A DNA stretch of 64,000 bases. Origin: Promethearchaeota archaeon (GTDB lineage Archaea; Asgardarchaeota; Lokiarchaeia; Sigyniarchaeales; SOKP01). Below, piece by piece: positions 44,188 through 52,441 of this stretch. The position numbers and the translations under genes were made by a program. The notes below the pieces were generated by a model. It ran no database searches. It saw nothing but the letters and a program-made list of their open reading frames with translations, and was not told the origin of the DNA. Position 1 is the first letter of the stretch. Every line of letters begins with the position of its first letter. Where the stretch lies: assembly GCA_016839705.1 (NCBI GenBank), contig JAEOTR010000017.1, positions 1 through 64,000 of the forward strand. Direction: 5' to 3'.

Positions 44188-44553
44188 TTAAGATGATTTA
44201 ATATCTTCTAGTTCTTCTAATATTACTTCTAATTGCTTATCTGAAAACGTCTTCCCGGCGAAAGACTTCTCGAAAATAATTCTAAGCTCTGGAACTGATT
44301 CTGGATTAATATTAATAACATTAATTGCATAAATTTCTTCAATATCATACTTCTCCATAAGAAAATCTTTCACTTTTCTCGCTGTTTTAGTATCCATTTT
44401 CGCAAATTTATTTACATAATTATATGTAATTTCTTGAAAGTGTGACATTCCTTCTTCAGTATCAATTTCTTCCATTTGTTCTTTTACATATTCCATAATT
44501 TCTTTGACTTCTGGAATTGATACTGCTCGTTCATCTTTTTTACGTCCCGACAT
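44188..44553 (-). CDS. rpoF: DNA-directed RNA polymerase subunit F (Rpo4)
   Basis: 121-residue Rpb4 homologue forming the stalk with RpoE. VSIPEVKEIMEYVKEQMEE at the N-terminus, then the HRDC-like helices YNYVNKFAKMDTKTARKVKDFLMEKY and YAINVININPESVPELRIIFEK, matching the family's I-N-I-x-P motif. Conserved position between L21e and DUF655. Confidence 0.93.
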   Translation of the reverse strand: MSGRKKDERAVSIPEVKEIMEYVKEQMEEIDTEEGMSHFQEITYNYVNKFAKMDTKTARKVKDFLMEKYDIEEIYAINVININPESVPELRIIFEKSFAGKTFSDKQLEVILEELEDIKSS

Positions 44554-44583
44554 GATAAATCTATTGTTTTTTTTTTTAACACT

Positions 44584-44889
44584 TTATTTTACAGAAGTAG
44601 GATTTAATCTCAAATGCTCTCGACCAATTATTAGGGTTTTATTAGATTTTCCTAATTTAACATCAACTAAGTAGCAACGCCCTCTTTCCCCAATGATTGT
44701 ACCCGTCTTACCATAGTACCTTCGGTGAGGAAGTCCACGCTTATGAACTGATGGATTTCCTATGATGTCGACTTTGTCAGAAATATTGTAATCAATTAAA
44801 AATTTTTCAATTGATCCAAGCCCTCTCTTTCTAACTTTCTTTCGATAAAGTTTCCGTGTCTTATTTCTATAACCTTTATGGATTGTAAT
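44584..44889 (-). CDS. rpl21e: Large ribosomal subunit protein eL21, apparent ATT start
   Basis: 101 residues. GYRNKTRKLYRKKVRKRG at the N-terminus, then DKVDIIGNPSVHKRGLPHRRYYGKTGTIIG and the C-terminal REHLRLNP, the standard L21e pattern (P-S-x-x-K-G-x-P-H-x-x-Y-x-G-x-T-G-x-V). In frame with the conserved part the sequence runs back to a TAA at 44904 with no ATG, GTG or TTG. ATT at 44889 gives M-T-I-H-K-G-Y-R, the normal N-terminus, and GGTG (44900-44897) lies 7 bases upstream. The nearby ATG (44902) is in another frame and stops after eight codons. Position between pus10 and rpoF is conserved in archaea. Confidence 0.93.
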   Translation of the reverse strand: MTIHKGYRNKTRKLYRKKVRKRGLGSIEKFLIDYNISDKVDIIGNPSVHKRGLPHRRYYGKTGTIIGERGRCYLVDVKLGKSNKTLIIGREHLRLNPTSVK

Positions 44890-44900
44890 AATCGAACACC
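44890..44900 (-). promoter_or_regulatory. Shine-Dalgarno and spacer of the L21e gene
   Basis: GGTG complementary to the 16S 3' end, then 7 bases before ATT. The same GTG-plus-7 geometry occurs before the ATA starts of TFS and of the Mtq2-like gene. Confidence 0.45.
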
Positions 44901-44981
44901 ATTAAATTTGTAATGAGTGGATTTATGAATAATAACTTATTTATTTTTTGATTTTAGATTGATGAAATACATCTTTTTATT

Positions 44982-46340
44982 TTAATATATGATTTCTATT
45001 ACATCTAATTCTCTACAAACTAAAGGTACTTCAAACACTTCTGAAAAAGAAGGAGAGGTACGACCACTATCTCCGTTTATTAGTTCTTTTATATAAGTTC
45101 CACCTTGTGTTTCAATAATAAATTCAAACAAATTAGAATTAACATATTTTCCTCCTATATTATGAATGATTTTCTTTCTTACTAAATCAGCACGTCGGTG
45201 GGAAACTCTAATGGGAGTTCTTTGATTAATTTTCTTGTTTTCAAATGTGAGTTTTAACTTCTTTATTTTTTCTTCAAATATTTTTTTAGTTATTCTAATT
45301 TCAGGAACAACTAATGCTCTATAGACTTTTTTGGTCTTAGATGCTTCACTTTTCATGTAAATGACTTCTCTTTTATTGCTAAATCTTAGATCTCGAATTT
45401 TTACTTTCTTTTTAGTAATTTTATTCACATTACTCTCCAGTTTAATTAAATCTAAAGTACGAACTTTTGGATTTCTCAATTCAAGAACAAAGGGTCTTCC
45501 CTCACCTAGCATTTTCACATCAATATCTTCTCTACCAGCACCGTGAAACTTGGAATCAGTAGCCTTTGATTCTGCAACGAATTCTGGACTGATTAATTCT
45601 TCCACACTTGTTAAATATTGCTTTCCTGAAAAATCGCATAATGTACATCCTTTTCCCATGCAATTTTTGCATAACCAATGGGTTTGCGGAATACCTCTTA
45701 TAAACTTATTATATCTCCCCTGTACAAAAAGAGATTTTAATTTTAATTTAATATCAGAAGAATCATAATTAAAAAAATATATTAAGGACACGTCTGGAGT
45801 ACTGAACTCTGGAGGTTTATTAAGTTTTATTGATAAAAATTTCCCAACTTCTCGATTGAAATGACTTTTAAAAGATTCTGCTTCTAAAATCTCTAATTGA
45901 GCCTTTAAATCATCTTCCCGATTTATGATTTGAGAATCTGGAGAAGAACCTACTAGGAAATTTTTAAATTCAATTCCGTCGAGGATTTGTATGGCTTTTT
46001 CTCCATATTCATTGATTTTTGAAAAAATATTTTGACATAAATAGCACAATTGATTTGATTTTAATAGAGAGAATTCTATACCCTCATTTTTTAATACTTC
46101 TTGAGCTGGAACATAATTAGCTTTTTCTGCTAATATTTTTAGATTAGATAAAGCAATATTTTGTTGTTCAGTATTATTTGATAAAAATTTTTTATGATTT
46201 TCCATAGTTAAAGAGAGCAATAAAGAATTTCCCCTTTCTTGGTTAGTTGTGTATGACCCTAATAAAGAAAACATTCTACCAAGACAATGAACACAGAGGT
46301 AGTATCGATTGTAAATTTTTAAAACTATGTCAAAAATCAT
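44982..46340 (-). CDS. pus10: tRNA pseudouridine synthase Pus10
   Basis: Makes pseudouridine 54 (and 55) of the tRNA T-loop in archaea. In 452 residues: N-terminal zinc/THUMP-like part with CVHCLGR and CYLCQN cysteine pairs, later CKNCMGKGCTLCDFSGKQY, and the catalytic segment HGAGREDIDVKMLGEGRPF, whose Asp in G-R-E-D-I-D is the nucleophile. C-terminal VSHRRADLVRKK and TQGGTYIKELINGD are also conserved. Immediately upstream of L21e, the usual archaeal neighbour. Confidence 0.93.
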   Translation of the reverse strand: MIFDIVLKIYNRYYLCVHCLGRMFSLLGSYTTNQERGNSLLLSLTMENHKKFLSNNTEQQNIALSNLKILAEKANYVPAQEVLKNEGIEFSLLKSNQLCYLCQNIFSKINEYGEKAIQILDGIEFKNFLVGSSPDSQIINREDDLKAQLEILEAESFKSHFNREVGKFLSIKLNKPPEFSTPDVSLIYFFNYDSSDIKLKLKSLFVQGRYNKFIRGIPQTHWLCKNCMGKGCTLCDFSGKQYLTSVEELISPEFVAESKATDSKFHGAGREDIDVKMLGEGRPFVLELRNPKVRTLDLIKLESNVNKITKKKVKIRDLRFSNKREVIYMKSEASKTKKVYRALVVPEIRITKKIFEEKIKKLKLTFENKKINQRTPIRVSHRRADLVRKKIIHNIGGKYVNSNLFEFIIETQGGTYIKELINGDSGRTSPSFSEVFEVPLVCRELDVIEIIY

Positions 46341-46514
46341 ATCTACTTAAATTTAGTTTTTCTTTATTTATTGATTTTATTTAGGAAAATAAACATAGTA
46401 AAAAAAAATTTAAAATTACGAGGTATTTTCCTATTTAATTTTAAATAGTAATTCACATTAACATTGAAAACCCTACATTTACCTTGAATTTAGTTAGATA
46501 AAGATATTAGGTAA

Positions 46515-46637
46515 ATAACACAAGGATTAAAAGCGTTTGTTAAGTGGTTTGACGTTGAAAAGGGATACGGGTTCATAACTTCTGAGGGAATGAAGGATAT
46601 ATTCTTCTATTTTCCTAATATTGAGATGTCAGGATAG
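46515..46637 (+). pseudogene. Truncated cold-shock-domain remnant
   Basis: A 40-codon frame reading FVKWFDVEKGYGFITSEGM then KDIFFYFPNIEMSG and stop. This is the first half of a cold-shock (CspA/S1-like) domain with both RNP motifs (K-G-Y-G-F-I and D-I-F-F-Y-F for V-F-V-H-F), and the second half is missing; no continuation is found in the other two frames. No ATG, GTG or TTG precedes it; the only candidate start is ATA at 46515. It lies in a 346-base gap between pus10 and the Roadblock gene. Most likely a decayed gene; a short functional peptide is possible but unlikely. Confidence 0.6.
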
Positions 46638-46686
46638 AAAAGGCTATATAGCTAATAATTGTAAAGATAAAATCAATTTCATAAAT

Positions 46687-47688
46687 TTAATCTTCATCTT
46701 CGGACCATCCAAGTTCTTTTAGTACGGAACCTAATGTTTCTGATTCTTCTTCCAATACAAATTCTGTATCATATTCTGATGCAGAAGATTCTATATCAAA
46801 ATCAGGAGGCGCTAATTCTTCAAGAGAGGGTAAATCACTCAATGGGGGGAGTACTTCTTCTGTTGGGGTTCTATCAGGAACACTTATTTCTTCTATTGGT
46901 GATATTTTTTCAGAAACGGGCTCATCCTCAATTTCCATTGGAGCATATTCATCAAGAGGGATAGGAGGAACCTCATCATCGTATACTTCAAATTCTGGTT
47001 GAGATTCAGCTATAGGGGTTTTCTCCACTAATAATGGGGTCGTCTCGATAATTTTTGCTTCTTTAACCTCTTTTTCTATCCCCAGTCCAACGGATTTAGG
47101 GATTGAAACAATTTTAGTCGCATGAGTCGGTTCAAGTTCCTCAAATTCTTCGTCTTCCTTTTCCCAATCATCTAAAAAACCCAAAAGATCATCTAAGGCA
47201 GCTTTATCTTGTTCAACTGATGGTTTTTGTAATGTTAAAACTTCTTCCTCTTCGATTTTCTTTAATTCGGATTTTTCCAATGAAAGAACCATTTCTGTTT
47301 CTTTATCACCAGAAATTAATTTATTTAATTTTCGGGCTACTTCTCTTAAATAACCCAGATAATATCCAATTCGATAAACTGCACTTAATCCTCCAAATAC
47401 AATAAATTCATCATTAATCGCCATTAATATGCTATATCCGGAGGAGTTATGCAAAAGGATTTCCGTTAAAGCTCCGTGATCGGTTGCTTGATTTAATCTT
47501 AAACCTAAATCAATTAATGCCGTACTTGAAGCGGATGTCGCATCTGCGTCTAATTCTGAAGAGAAAGCAGTTGCTACCTTCATTCCTACCCGATCTAGAA
47601 CGATTAAATTCTCAAGATCAGTTTTATTTTCTTCCTCTTTTAAAACATACATCATTTTTTCTCTTATCTCTTCTTGAATCGACGACAT
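46687..47688 (-). CDS. Roadblock/LC7-domain protein with acidic tail
   Basis: 333 residues. Residues about 8-125 form a Roadblock/LC7 fold: NLIVLDRVGMKVATAFSSELDADATSASSTALIDLG and ILLHNSSGYSILMAINDEFIVFGGL. Such domains act as GEF-like or scaffold partners of small GTPases in eukaryotes (Ragulator, MglB in bacteria). The rest, about 140-333, is proline-, glutamate- and aspartate-rich low complexity with no fold visible. Three GTPases in this window are possible partners by analogy, but none is adjacent. Confidence 0.85.
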   Translation of the reverse strand: MSSIQEEIREKMMYVLKEEENKTDLENLIVLDRVGMKVATAFSSELDADATSASSTALIDLGLRLNQATDHGALTEILLHNSSGYSILMAINDEFIVFGGLSAVYRIGYYLGYLREVARKLNKLISGDKETEMVLSLEKSELKKIEEEEVLTLQKPSVEQDKAALDDLLGFLDDWEKEDEEFEELEPTHATKIVSIPKSVGLGIEKEVKEAKIIETTPLLVEKTPIAESQPEFEVYDDEVPPIPLDEYAPMEIEDEPVSEKISPIEEISVPDRTPTEEVLPPLSDLPSLEELAPPDFDIESSASEYDTEFVLEEESETLGSVLKELGWSEDED

Positions 47689-47781
47689 TTTGTTATCACC
47701 TAAAAGGATCGAATAAGATATTTATGTTAAGATTTAAGTATAGATAGATTGTTTCTTTTAATATATTTTTACTTTATTATA

Positions 47782-48489
47782 TTATAAGAACTCAGATAGG
47801 TTCATTTGAGTTGTAGAGGGTTGTTGCATCTTTTCAAAAGAATAATCTGATAGATCACTTATAATATTCTTAATTTTATTAACTACCTCATCTGGAGTTA
47901 ATTTTTCGGTATCGATAGTAAATACATTTGTTCTATCAGTTAAAAACTTCTTATAGAACGCGAGAATTTTTAGCAGATAATTTCTGTCATTTTCATTCCA
48001 TTCTATTCGAATTAAATCTAATGAACCTCTCCGAATTATCCTTTTTAAAATAGTTTCAGGTTTTGCTGTTAAATATATTATATAATCCTCTTTCCATTTA
48101 ATGGATTTGTAAGTGTCGAGGATAAGGTTATAATCTTTTTCTTGGAGATTTAAGCTTTTTGAATAGACCAGCACACATAATGGCGTTCTATCCAAAATTA
48201 TTATTCTTCCATTATATTTATTATCAAAATTAAGAATATTTTGATTTCTTCGAATGAGTTGTTGTAAAAAATGTAACTCACTCCTAAATCCAATTTGTTT
48301 ATCGGAGGATCCAAAAGGAAAGGGGGGTTTCTTGACGTACCTTTCAGGGAAAAACTTAAATTTGTTGTTATCCTTGACACATTTTTTTAAAGAATTGAAG
48401 ACCTTTGTTTTCCCTACACCATGAGCACCAGCAAAAGACAAGATAATGTTGTCTTTAGAACCCTTATTTCTGTAAAAAGTTTTGCTCAA
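47782..48489 (-). CDS. P-loop kinase, deoxynucleoside kinase-like
   Basis: 235 residues. Walker A FAGAHGVGKTKVF at about 19-31, an RIIILDRTPLCVLVYSK segment at about 98-114 (D-R-S/T motif of deoxynucleoside and thymidylate kinases), IIYLTAKPETILKRIIRRG as lid region with arginines. Family order matches the dNK/AAA_28 kinase group, but the target (nucleoside or RNA end) is undetermined. The C-terminal tail is polar. Monocistronic. Confidence 0.7.
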   Translation of the reverse strand: MSKTFYRNKGSKDNIILSFAGAHGVGKTKVFNSLKKCVKDNNKFKFFPERYVKKPPFPFGSSDKQIGFRSELHFLQQLIRRNQNILNFDNKYNGRIIILDRTPLCVLVYSKSLNLQEKDYNLILDTYKSIKWKEDYIIYLTAKPETILKRIIRRGSLDLIRIEWNENDRNYLLKILAFYKKFLTDRTNVFTIDTEKLTPDEVVNKIKNIISDLSDYSFEKMQQPSTTQMNLSEFL

Positions 48490-48615
48490 TCCCTTTTACT
48501 CCAATCTAATGATAATTTATCGTGTAAATATAAATATAGTATTTAGTAGATCTAGAGTTTATTGATTTTCCTAATTATTAAAATTTTATATTGAGGGAGT
48601 AATGAAAGGTTTAAA

Positions 48616-49689
48616 TTAAAAAAATATTAAAGAAACTATAAGAATATTATACAAAATATTTGTTATAAGGGTACTATAAATATTCCCATTTGTTACTTCA
48701 AAGATAATCCCAATTATTAGAAAACTAATGAAATTTAGAAAAAAATACACAGGGTTAGGATTTAATACTAACATCAAAATTGTATATGCTAAAGCTACTA
48801 TAACAATTACGTATATCCTATTTTTAAATTTCTGCTTTAATGCGTTATGTAATACGCCCCTGTATGCTATTTCTATTGAGAACGTTCCTATAACCATTAA
48901 CACTATAAGTAAGAAAACCCAGATGAAATCAGCATCTCTTATTATCTGGTTTTGCATAGCGACATCTGAAATCACACTAGATAAGTCTAATCCAATATTC
49001 GCCAAATTGTTAATTAAAGCACTAAAAAGAAAGTCGAAGAGAATTAAAAGTGCAGCGCCAATGGCACCAATAATAATACTAAATAAAATCTTTTTAGAAT
49101 CTTTAAAAAACCCTAATTTTTCAGAGCTGTGTTTCTTAGAATAAATATAATATAGAGGGTAAATACCAAATAATGCTTCAGGAATCTGGCTTATTAAAAA
49201 CATCTGGATATTTAACTCGATAGTCTCACTTCCTCCCTGAGAAACTAATAAAAAGTATATAAGAAAGAAAACAATTATGTAAATATACATACAAGTGCCA
49301 AAAACATTTAAACCTTCTCTTAGATTCCATTGGTCTTTTTTTAGAAGAAATTTTTGTTCAAGTTCCAGTTTTTTATTGGTAAATATTAAACCAGGCTTTT
49401 TTTTGATTACTTCTTTTTTTGCTTCTGAAACTCTTTCTAAAACAGTATCACAAATTGGACATTGATCTAAAATAGTTGAATTGACGAGAGACCCACATCC
49501 TGGACATTTACGAGAAATCTCAGCTTTTTGAATTGAAGTCGGTTTATAGATGATTTGTGGTTCTTTGAGTTCTTTACTCCCATTAAGTTTAATAACAAGT
49601 TTACCGCAATTCGGGCAATAGGTTTTAGTACCAACATCAGTTCCACAATAAACACAGTATTTAATTTTTTTTTCGTTGTTTTTGGACAT
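48616..49689 (-). CDS. CPBP intramembrane protease-like protein with two zinc ribbons
   Basis: 357 residues. Two N-terminal zinc ribbons (CVYC/CPNC at about 12-31 and CPGC/CPIC at about 62-80), a linker, then about seven membrane helices. The protease motif is IEIAYRGVLHNALKQKF, with one Glu instead of the usual E-E before x-x-x-R, and the second His motif is not obvious (NILYN near the end supplies only Asn). The catalytic set looks degraded compared with the protein at 39871. Zinc ribbons fused to CPBP domains suggest a cytosolic adaptor. No partner gene nearby. Confidence 0.7.
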   Translation of the reverse strand: MSKNNEKKIKYCVYCGTDVGTKTYCPNCGKLVIKLNGSKELKEPQIIYKPTSIQKAEISRKCPGCGSLVNSTILDQCPICDTVLERVSEAKKEVIKKKPGLIFTNKKLELEQKFLLKKDQWNLREGLNVFGTCMYIYIIVFFLIYFLLVSQGGSETIELNIQMFLISQIPEALFGIYPLYYIYSKKHSSEKLGFFKDSKKILFSIIIGAIGAALLILFDFLFSALINNLANIGLDLSSVISDVAMQNQIIRDADFIWVFLLIVLMVIGTFSIEIAYRGVLHNALKQKFKNRIYVIVIVALAYTILMLVLNPNPVYFFLNFISFLIIGIIFEVTNGNIYSTLITNILYNILIVSLIFF

Positions 49690-49819
49690 TATATACTCAT
49701 TATTTAAAAATTTATATTATCTTAAAGAGCAAGGTTTTTGAAATTTTACTTGGTTTAATATGTAAATTAGAAATTAAATAATTTGTGACTAAATAAAAAT
49801 AATTAAAATTTATGAATTT

Positions 49820-51082
49820 CTATTTATTATTAAAATTGGTTAAATTGCTTTTAGTACTAGTATATATCTCCATAAGCAATAACCCGTGATAATACGATAT
49901 ACTATCAAAATACCCTTCACCTAAATCTGATTTGTTTACATGGACTAATGCCATTTGAGCATTTAGAGCTGCTTGAATTAATAACTCAACACCTTTATAG
50001 ATTAAGTTGGGGCTCCAAGTTCCTCTTTGAATGTTAGCCCACCATGTAGGACATGAATGTAAACCTCTGTTATAAAACCATCGAGCAGTATTATAATAAT
50101 TTTTAACATCCCAACCCTCACTTGCAGTAAGATCATCTATTAGATTCATCAGGTTATTTAAACTTTTCATAATTTTCCAATAATACTTATGAATATTGTT
50201 ATCAGGATGTTTCCATAAAGGATATGGGATGTTATTTTCCAAATCTTTAGATGTTGTACTCCAACTAGATTCTTTTGGTATGATTATTTCTTCACTAACC
50301 GGAAAATGCTGGCCCAAATCAGATATGAAAACTAATTCCATTTCGTCATCGTTATTTATTAACTCTATGGTTTTTCCCAAAAATGTTTTCTCGTAACCAG
50401 GGATATGATGTCCGAATGTTTCTGCATCTTGAGCAATTATAACATAGGTAGAATTATCTTTTTCCTCGTTCTTATGCAGTTTCTTCGCTTCACTAATAAA
50501 TTTCTTCGGTGTGATATCTTTGAAAGAGATTTTGTTGCTTATTATATCATCCCTAAAGAAGAGTTGAAGTCCATTTGGGGAATAATAAATTTGATCAAAT
50601 GGCCATTCTATTGGACAAGCGATACCACTCATAATTACCCATTTATAACCCAATTCACGTATATGTTTTGCTATACTTCCAGATATTGCCAACTCTGGAG
50701 GAAAAAACCCCTTTCTTTTCCATAACTTACCAAACTCATTTTTGTTAGTTTCTTCATTCAAATGGATCTGTTGATGAACCTCTTTTATTGGAATTAAGGG
50801 GAGAATTGGATGAAATTTTGCGGTCCCAACAATCTCAATCTTTCCTTCAGAAACAAGGTTTTTCAAAAATTCAATTGTGTCTGATAAATCGAATTCGCGA
50901 AGTAAATCAATTAAAACACCATTGATGTTTAGGCATATTTTCGCATTTTCATGATAATCCAGTACTTTAAATAAAGGTTTATAGCATTCTCTATCGATCT
51001 TTCTTAATATGTTTAAATCTTGGGTTGGGGGTTGGTACATATGTAGACAAAAACATATGAAGGTACTCACTTTTAAACTCAT
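49820..51082 (-). CDS. Glycoside hydrolase family 57 protein
   Basis: 420 residues. GH57 hallmarks: N-terminal FICFCLHMYQPP (H-x-H/Q-P), LNINGVLIDLL, WKRKGFFPPELAIS with the nucleophile-type Glu in the G-F-F-P-P-E segment, and AQDAETFGHHIPGYE with the acid/base Asp. The usual substrates are alpha-glucans (amylase, branching enzyme, 4-alpha-glucanotransferase). A glycogen-synthase-like gene lies 9 kb to the right, consistent with alpha-glucan metabolism, but they are not linked. Confidence 0.85.
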   Translation of the reverse strand: MSLKVSTFICFCLHMYQPPTQDLNILRKIDRECYKPLFKVLDYHENAKICLNINGVLIDLLREFDLSDTIEFLKNLVSEGKIEIVGTAKFHPILPLIPIKEVHQQIHLNEETNKNEFGKLWKRKGFFPPELAISGSIAKHIRELGYKWVIMSGIACPIEWPFDQIYYSPNGLQLFFRDDIISNKISFKDITPKKFISEAKKLHKNEEKDNSTYVIIAQDAETFGHHIPGYEKTFLGKTIELINNDDEMELVFISDLGQHFPVSEEIIIPKESSWSTTSKDLENNIPYPLWKHPDNNIHKYYWKIMKSLNNLMNLIDDLTASEGWDVKNYYNTARWFYNRGLHSCPTWWANIQRGTWSPNLIYKGVELLIQAALNAQMALVHVNKSDLGEGYFDSISYYHGLLLMEIYTSTKSNLTNFNNK

Positions 51083-51398
51083 CTGTCGAAGTTATATCGT
51101 TTTTTTAACGTTTTAATTTAAAATTAGGTTATTTTAATAATATTTGAAGCTGAAGATTAAGACTTCAATAATCACTATAAAACCTACTATTAATATTGAT
51201 CTATATATTATCTTTTCTACGCTTTTATTTACGCATTTTGATTTACTATATTTAATATTCCTCATCGTTTTAAATTTGAGCAATACATATGAATGTAACT
51301 TTTATGATTTTTGAATGATTACATAGGTGAATTCTTAAATTATGTAACAAAGAATATTATTACAAATTAGGAATTTAAATTCTAAAGAGTAAAATTGG
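51083..51398. other. 316-base divergent intergenic region
   Basis: AT-rich spacer between the GH57 start and the hydroxyacyl-CoA dehydrogenase start. It should hold both promoters; several TATA-like boxes are present and none is clearly best. No gene, repeat or structured RNA recognised. Confidence 0.4.
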
Positions 51399-52313
51399 AT
51401 GAAAATTATGAAAATAGATGATATAAAACGCATTTTAATACTAGGATCAGGAACAATGGGAGTACAAATAGGTATTCAATCAGCAATGCATGGATACCAA
51501 GTTAGTATCTTTGTAAGAAACCCTGCAAAAAATGATATAGTATGGGATGACATAAAAAAGCGCGTTGATTGGATTGTAAGACGGGAGGTAATTAGTAGGG
51601 AAGAAGCCGATCAAACATTAAAAAGAATATATACAACAAACGATCCTGCAGATGCAGCAAAAGATGGTGATTTACTTTCAGAATCGGTACCTGAAATTCC
51701 CTCTTTGAAAAAGGAATTATATGCGAGATTTAATAAATTATGCCCCGAGCACACGATTTTTACATCAAACACCTCAGGGCTTTTACCATCAATGCTAGCT
51801 AAAAGCACAGGACGCCCTGAAAGGTTTTTAGCTGCTCATTTTAATAATCCAGTGTTCATTACTAAGACTGTAGATATTATGGGACACCCTGGTACGTTAA
51901 AAGAAGTACTTGACATAACAATAGAATTTGGTAGGAGGATTGGATTAATTCCTATCATTCTTGAGAAAGAACAGCCAGGATACATAATAAATTCATTGTT
52001 GCGGGGATTAATGGGTAGTGCACTTGAATTAGTTGCAAACGGAGTCGCTACTCCTCAGCAAGTTGACAAATGTTGGATGAGCAATATGAAAATTGGAATC
52101 GGGATTTTTGGGATTATGGATAATAATGGATTGGACGTAGGATGGGAGATGCGAGAAAAATACGCACTATCCTCCGGAGATAAACAAGCAAAAGCAATAT
52201 ATGAGTATCTTAAAACTAATTTTATTGATAAAGGACATCTAGGAAGAAAAACTGGTCAAGGATTTTATAAATACCCTAATCCTGAGTATAAAAATCCAGA
52301 TTTCTTAAAGTAG
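51399..52313 (+). CDS. 3-hydroxyacyl-CoA dehydrogenase
   Basis: NAD-dependent oxidation of 3-hydroxyacyl-CoA. In 304 residues: Rossmann motif LILGSGTMGVQIGIQSAMHG near residue 12, Asn/Ser of the active site in FTSNTSGLLPS, the catalytic His in AAHFNNPV (family H-F-F-x-P), and GYIINSLLRGL leading to the C-terminal dimer domain ending GQGFYKYP. Stand-alone type without an enoyl-CoA hydratase fusion. Beta-oxidation or a butyryl-type fermentation route is possible; no other pathway gene is adjacent. Confidence 0.88.
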   Translation: MKIMKIDDIKRILILGSGTMGVQIGIQSAMHGYQVSIFVRNPAKNDIVWDDIKKRVDWIVRREVISREEADQTLKRIYTTNDPADAAKDGDLLSESVPEIPSLKKELYARFNKLCPEHTIFTSNTSGLLPSMLAKSTGRPERFLAAHFNNPVFITKTVDIMGHPGTLKEVLDITIEFGRRIGLIPIILEKEQPGYIINSLLRGLMGSALELVANGVATPQQVDKCWMSNMKIGIGIFGIMDNNGLDVGWEMREKYALSSGDKQAKAIYEYLKTNFIDKGHLGRKTGQGFYKYPNPEYKNPDFLK

Positions 52314-52343
52314 ATTTTTTTATATTGAAGGAAATAGATAAAA

Positions 52344-52418
52344 ATGTATTCAAATCGAAAAGAGGATAACTCTCCTTCGAAGTCAGAAAACACTCCTTTT
52401 AAAAACGCTAACGTCTAA
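52344..52418 (+). CDS. Possible 24-residue micropeptide
   Basis: ATG-to-TAA frame starting 30 bases after the dehydrogenase stop, with GAAGGAA in the same register relative to the start as other ribosome-binding sites here. The product is hydrophilic (MYSNRKEDNSPSK...). No homology can be claimed; chance is a real alternative. Confidence 0.25.
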   Translation: MYSNRKEDNSPSKSENTPFKNANV

Positions 52419-52441
52419 ATACCTAAAATTGAATTTATTTT

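Noticed and set aside
47782..48489. Considered as PSTK (Sec-tRNA kinase) because a selenoprotein is nearby
   Set aside because: Walker A and the D-R-T-P motif fit deoxynucleoside kinase-type proteins better; nothing specific to PSTK was seen.
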